A stretch of 64,000 bases of DNA from JBNJGB01 sp051747385 (GTDB lineage Bacteria; Myxococcota_A; UBA9042; PHBI01; JACKFB01): positions 124,001 to 188,000 of the forward strand of contig JBNJGB010000001.1 in assembly GCA_051747385.1 (NCBI GenBank), written 5' to 3'. The notes under the pieces were generated by a model. That model searched no databases. It was given only the letters and a program-made list of their open reading frames with translations, and was not told the DNA's origin. A program made the position numbers and the translations under genes. Of the stretch, positions 61,735-64,000 are shown piece after piece. Every line of letters starts with the position of its first letter. The stretch's first letter is position 1.

Positions 61735-62140
61735 GTCCGAGCAGCCTGTAAGCCGAGTTCTGTCCCGGTGGTCGGTCGCCCTTCCACCGGCGGTGGCCAT
61801 TCATCTAGGCGACGGATTACTCCGCCGCTCGAGCGATACTCCCGGGGGACTCGGACGGGCCGTCCGTGACCTGGCGGTCAGCCCCCATTCGATCTTGCTC
61901 CAGGTGGGGTTTACCGATCCCCCATGTCACCATGGGGGACCCGTGAGCTCTTACCTCACGCTTTCACCCTTACCTCCTGGGAGCGCCGAGGCGCTCCGGG
62001 AGGCGGTCTGCTCTCTGTGGCACTTTCCCTGGGGTCGCCCCCGCTGGCCGTTAGCCAGCACCATTGCCCTGTGGAGCTCGGACTTTCCTCCCGCCCGGGG
62101 CCGAGGCCCCGAGCCGGCGACCATCCGGTCTACTCGAACT
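61735..62140 (-). ncRNA. rnpB: RNase P RNA, bacterial class A
   Basis: On the minus strand the RNA opens with 'CGAGTAGACCGGATGGTCGCC' and the near-universal 'GAGGAAAGTCCGAGCTCC', then 'ACAGGGCAATGGTGCTGGCTAACGGCCAGC', 'GGAAAGTGCCACAGAGA', 'GGTAAGGGTGAAAGCGTG', 'GGTAAACCCCACCTGGAGCAAG' and 'GACAGAACTCGGCTTACAG' near the 3' end. The P1 strands CGAGTAG (62136-62130) and CTGCTCG (61743-61737) pair. The length of about 400 nt is normal. It is the catalytic subunit that trims tRNA 5' ends. The exact ends are estimated from P1 pairing. Confidence 0.96.
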
Positions 62141-62149
62141 GCACGGAGA

Positions 62150-62178
62150 CAGATACGCGCCGGCGGGGACCCGGTCAA
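62150..62178 (-). promoter_or_regulatory. Promoter of rnpB
   Basis: On the minus strand TTGACC (62178-62173), a 17-bp spacer and TATCTG (62155-62150), placing the start at about 62143, consistent with the RNA 5' end. Confidence 0.7.
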
Positions 62179-62220
62179 CCGGAATCGCCGCTGCGGCCTG
62201 GCCCTGCGGGCCTGTGGAGG

Positions 62221-62380
62221 CCAGGGCAATCGCAAGGTCGGAGAAGCGTGGGCCGCGCGGCGGTACGACGCCCGGCGCCGGAATGCACCCGCTCGGAAAC
62301 GATGGGTCTTGCGCGTCTGAGAGCAGGCAAGGGCACGGGCAAGGGCAAGGGAGGGCGGTCGACTTTGCGACCGCCCTGCT
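62221..62380 (-). repeat. Family D element, second copy
   Basis: In opposite orientation to 20722-20886. The left end CCAGGGCAATCGCAAGGTCG and the right-end hairpin GGGCGGTCGACTTTGCGACCGCCC are recognisable, with 'AGCAGGCAAGGGCACGGGCAAGGGCAAGG' between. It lies immediately upstream of the rnpB promoter. The following GGAGCCC...GGGCTCC (about 62384-62411) is a separate hairpin. Confidence 0.8.
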
Positions 62381-62397
62381 GGGGAGCCCGGCGCACG

Positions 62398-62426
62398 TTC
62401 ACGGGCTCCCGGGTTCGTGCTATGAG
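62398..62426 (+). promoter_or_regulatory. Putative promoter, near-leaderless, for the DUF2384-like gene
   Basis: TTCACG (62398-62403), a 17-bp spacer and TATGAG (62421-62426), ending six bases before ATG 62433, with no ribosome site between. Confidence 0.4.
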
Positions 62427-62432
62427 GGGCCC

Positions 62433-62762
62433 ATGAGCGATCTGCCCGACTGGGATGCCTTCTACGAGCGCCTGTTGGAGGTCTACTGGCCCTCCGTGCC
62501 GCCCGATCTGCGGCACGAGACCCGCCCCGACGCGCAGGAGGGCGACCCCGAGGTTCCCTCGGACATCTGGCGCTCGGTGCTGCTGATCTTCCCGGACCCG
62601 GAGGCGTGGCTCCACAACCCCATCCCGAACCTGCGCCGGCGCACGCCGCTGCAGGTGCTCCGGGACGGAGAGCCCGACGCCCTCCGCGCCATCCTCATGG
62701 AGGTGTCGACCTTCATGCTCCCGCCTCCCGAGGAGGTGCGCCCGTGGCCAGGCGAGGAGTGA
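62433..62762 (+). CDS. Small protein resembling the MbcA/ParS/Xre antitoxin C-terminal (DUF2384) domain
   Basis: 109 residues. The C-terminal half, 'FPDPEAWLHNPIPNLRRRTPLQVLRDGEPDALRAILMEVSTFMLPPPEE', follows the DUF2384 pattern (W-L--P-P-L---TPL-LL--G----V---L). The N-terminal half (MSDLPDWDAFYERLLEVYWPSVPPDLR) lacks an Xre-type DNA-binding helix pair, and no RES-domain toxin gene follows. It is therefore either a solitary domain used as an adaptor or an antitoxin orphan. Its end overlaps the pseudo-receiver gene. The assignment is from pattern only. Confidence 0.65.
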   Translation: MSDLPDWDAFYERLLEVYWPSVPPDLRHETRPDAQEGDPEVPSDIWRSVLLIFPDPEAWLHNPIPNLRRRTPLQVLRDGEPDALRAILMEVSTFMLPPPEEVRPWPGEE

Positions 62763-63640
62763 GGCGGCGGGTCCTGGTCGCGCAGCCCAGCCCGACGCTC
62801 CAGATGCTCATCCGGATGACCCTGGGCGCCGCGGACCTGGCGGTGGAGTGCGTCTCGGACGGCCGCTCGGCCCTGACCGCCGCGCGAGACGATCCGCCGG
62901 CGCTCGTGGTGGTGGACTCGGGCCTGCCCGGGCTGGACGGCTTCGCCCTGGCCGAGGCCCTGCGCGGCGACCCGGGGACGGCGTCCACGCCCATCCTGCT
63001 CATCCAGCCCGACTGGGAGCGGCCGGACATGGAGCGCATGCTCCACGTGGGCATCCAGGACGTCCTGACGCGACCCTTCGAGCAACACGACCTCCTGGAG
63101 CGGGTCCGCGGGCTCCTGGGCCGGCCCCGGGAGGCGACGGTGGAGGTGGACGCGGCCACGGAGATCGAGCGAGACCGCACGGACACGCCGCTGTGGCGGC
63201 CCGCGAGGACGGTGGACGGGCCGCCGGAGGCCTCCCGGGCGACCGGGAGGCCGAGGCTGCCGACTGCGCCCGGCGGCGACAGGCCGATCGAGGACCTGGT
63301 GGCCCGCGCCGTCGAGGAGCGCCTCCCCGCGCTGGTGGAGCGGGCCGTGGCGGAGCGGGTGGACGCCCTGGTGGAGCGGCGCCTGGAGGCGGCCGTGGAC
63401 GCGGCCGTGGAGCGGGCCCTCCCCGACGCCCTGGCGGCGGCGCAGAAGGGCCTTGGCCAGGGCGACGGAGGCGCGGTAGAAGCTGCCGCCACAGAGGAGC
63501 TGCGCCGGGAGCTGTCCGAGCGGACCCGGGAGCTCCTGGGCCCCATCGCGGAGCCCGTGGTGTGGAAGGTGGTCCCGGAGCTCGCCGAGGACCTCATCCG
63601 CGAGGAGATCCGCAGGCTGACCGAGGAAGGTGACGCGTGA
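62744..63640 (+). CDS. Pseudo-receiver protein with helical C-terminal region
   Basis: 298 residues from GTG 62744 (GAGGAGG seven bases upstream); GTG 62759, overlapping the previous stop, is an alternative. Residues ~8-130 have the receiver fold: VLVAQPSPTLQMLIRMTLGAADLAVECVSDG, phosphoacceptor-position Asp in 'ALVVVDSGLPGLDGF', and 'DVLTRPFEQHDLL'. The acidic pair after strand 1 is replaced by A-Q and the conserved Lys by Arg, so normal phosphorylation is unlikely. After a disordered linker, residues ~190-298 are amphipathic helix (VARAVEERLPALVERAVAERVDALVERRLEAAVDAAVERALPD to LAEDLIREEIRRLTEEGDA). It overlaps valS by four bases. Confidence 0.82.
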   Translation: MARRGVRRRVLVAQPSPTLQMLIRMTLGAADLAVECVSDGRSALTAARDDPPALVVVDSGLPGLDGFALAEALRGDPGTASTPILLIQPDWERPDMERMLHVGIQDVLTRPFEQHDLLERVRGLLGRPREATVEVDAATEIERDRTDTPLWRPARTVDGPPEASRATGRPRLPTAPGGDRPIEDLVARAVEERLPALVERAVAERVDALVERRLEAAVDAAVERALPDALAAAQKGLGQGDGGAVEAAATEELRRELSERTRELLGPIAEPVVWKVVPELAEDLIREEIRRLTEEGDA

Positions 63641-64000
63641 GCGAGCTGCCGAAGGCCTACGAGCACGAGGACGTGGAGCGGCGCTGGTACCCCGTCTGGG
63701 TCCGCGAGGGCTACTTCCACGCCGAGGACGAGTCGGACCGCGAGCCGTTCTCCATCATGATCCCGCCACCGAACGTGACGGGGTCGCTGCACATCGGCCA
63801 CGCGCTGACGCTGACCATCGAGGACGTGCTGACGCGGTGGCGGCGGATGCAGGGCTACAACACCCTCTGGATGCCCGGGACGGATCACGCCGGCATCGCC
63901 ACGCAGATGGTGGTGGAGCGCAAGCTGGCCGAGGAGGGCCTGAGCCGCCACGACCTGGGCCGGGAGAAGTTCCTCGAGAAGGTCTGGGAGTGGAAGGACG
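63637..64000 (+). CDS. valS: Valyl-tRNA synthetase, N-terminal part (runs off the window)
   Basis: From GTG 63637 (AAGGTGA upstream, GTGA overlap with the previous gene) the first 121 residues read YEHEDVERRWYPVWVREGYF, then 'FSIMIPPPNVTGSLHIGHALTLTIEDVLTRWRRMQGYNTLWMPGTDHAGIATQMVVER'. This contains the class I HIGH motif and the ValS-specific 'PPPNVTGSLHIGHA' and 'GTDHAGIATQ' signatures. It charges tRNA-Val and edits Thr. The KMSKS motif and anticodon-binding domain lie beyond the window. Confidence 0.98.
   Translation, partial: MSELPKAYEHEDVERRWYPVWVREGYFHAEDESDREPFSIMIPPPNVTGSLHIGHALTLTIEDVLTRWRRMQGYNTLWMPGTDHAGIATQMVVERKLAEEGLSRHDLGREKFLEKVWEWKD

Overview
The window is GC-rich DNA (very strong G/C preference at third codon positions) from a Gram-negative bacterium. 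Lipoproteins, an OmpA-type porin with thrombospondin-3 calcium repeats, extracellular 'EPNDTPDEA'-type (PPC-like) domains and a giant TPR protein all suggest a myxococcal/deltaproteobacterial lineage (Myxococcota or relatives). That placement is an inference from gene style; there is no rRNA here to test it. Genes are tightly packed, with many ATGA, GTGA or TGATG stop/start overlaps, frequent GTG/TTG starts and readable sigma-70 promoters (TTGACN, 16-18 bp spacer, TANNNT).

Layout. 1-800: 5' part of nadE. 913-1665: a degenerate PHP-like protein, followed by a 3-copy 267-bp tandem repeat. 2408-12919 (minus strand): a complete Bat/MoxR operon (moxR, DUF58, BatD-like/RDD fusion, batA, batB, TPR lipoprotein, batD, batE), interrupted between batA and batB by a 164-bp mobile-looking element. 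13089-22001: cutA, two small conserved genes, an htrA lipoprotein protease, a ClpB-type AAA+ disaggregase, a GNAT enzyme, a lipoprotein amidase, an Rrf2 regulator, an FKBP isomerase and a small basic protein. 22136-27074: an OmpA/TSP3 porin, then a patatin / LD-carboxypeptidase / beta-lactamase-fold operon. 27223-38049: one 3,608-residue TPR protein with a C-terminal domain that looks like a dead M48 peptidase. 38048-42057: a second copy of the 164-bp element, rsmI, a small beta-barrel protein, a DEDDh exonuclease and a PAS histidine kinase. 42537-51154: a lipoprotein, a fused 5-oxoprolinase, and a convergent three-gene operon with two amidohydrolases and a large surface lipoprotein. 51402-55604: an orphan contractile-injection-system tube protein, a tandem array that has copied the end of priA, priA, and a secreted protein. 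55941-64000: an SCP2-like protein, the macromolecular-synthesis pair dnaG-rpoD, a CAT tRNA, a zinc-ribbon coiled-coil protein, the RNase P RNA gene (minus strand), a DUF2384-like protein, a pseudo-receiver protein and the start of valS.

The least explained part is the non-coding DNA. At least four dispersed repeat families are present. Family A (~200-230 bp, 'CTTTGCGTCTTCGCG' type) occurs six times plus two decayed pieces. Family B (163-164 bp, covarying 8-bp terminal inverted repeats, 6-bp target duplications) sits exactly at two operon stop/start junctions. Family C is a short 3'-flank motif. Family D (~160 bp, ~20-bp terminal inverted repeats) occurs twice. No transposase is encoded in the window, so all would have to be moved in trans. 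Family B is the clearest candidate for something new: it inserts at gene junctions while regenerating the upstream stop codon, and at its end it supplies a Shine-Dalgarno-like sequence to the downstream gene.
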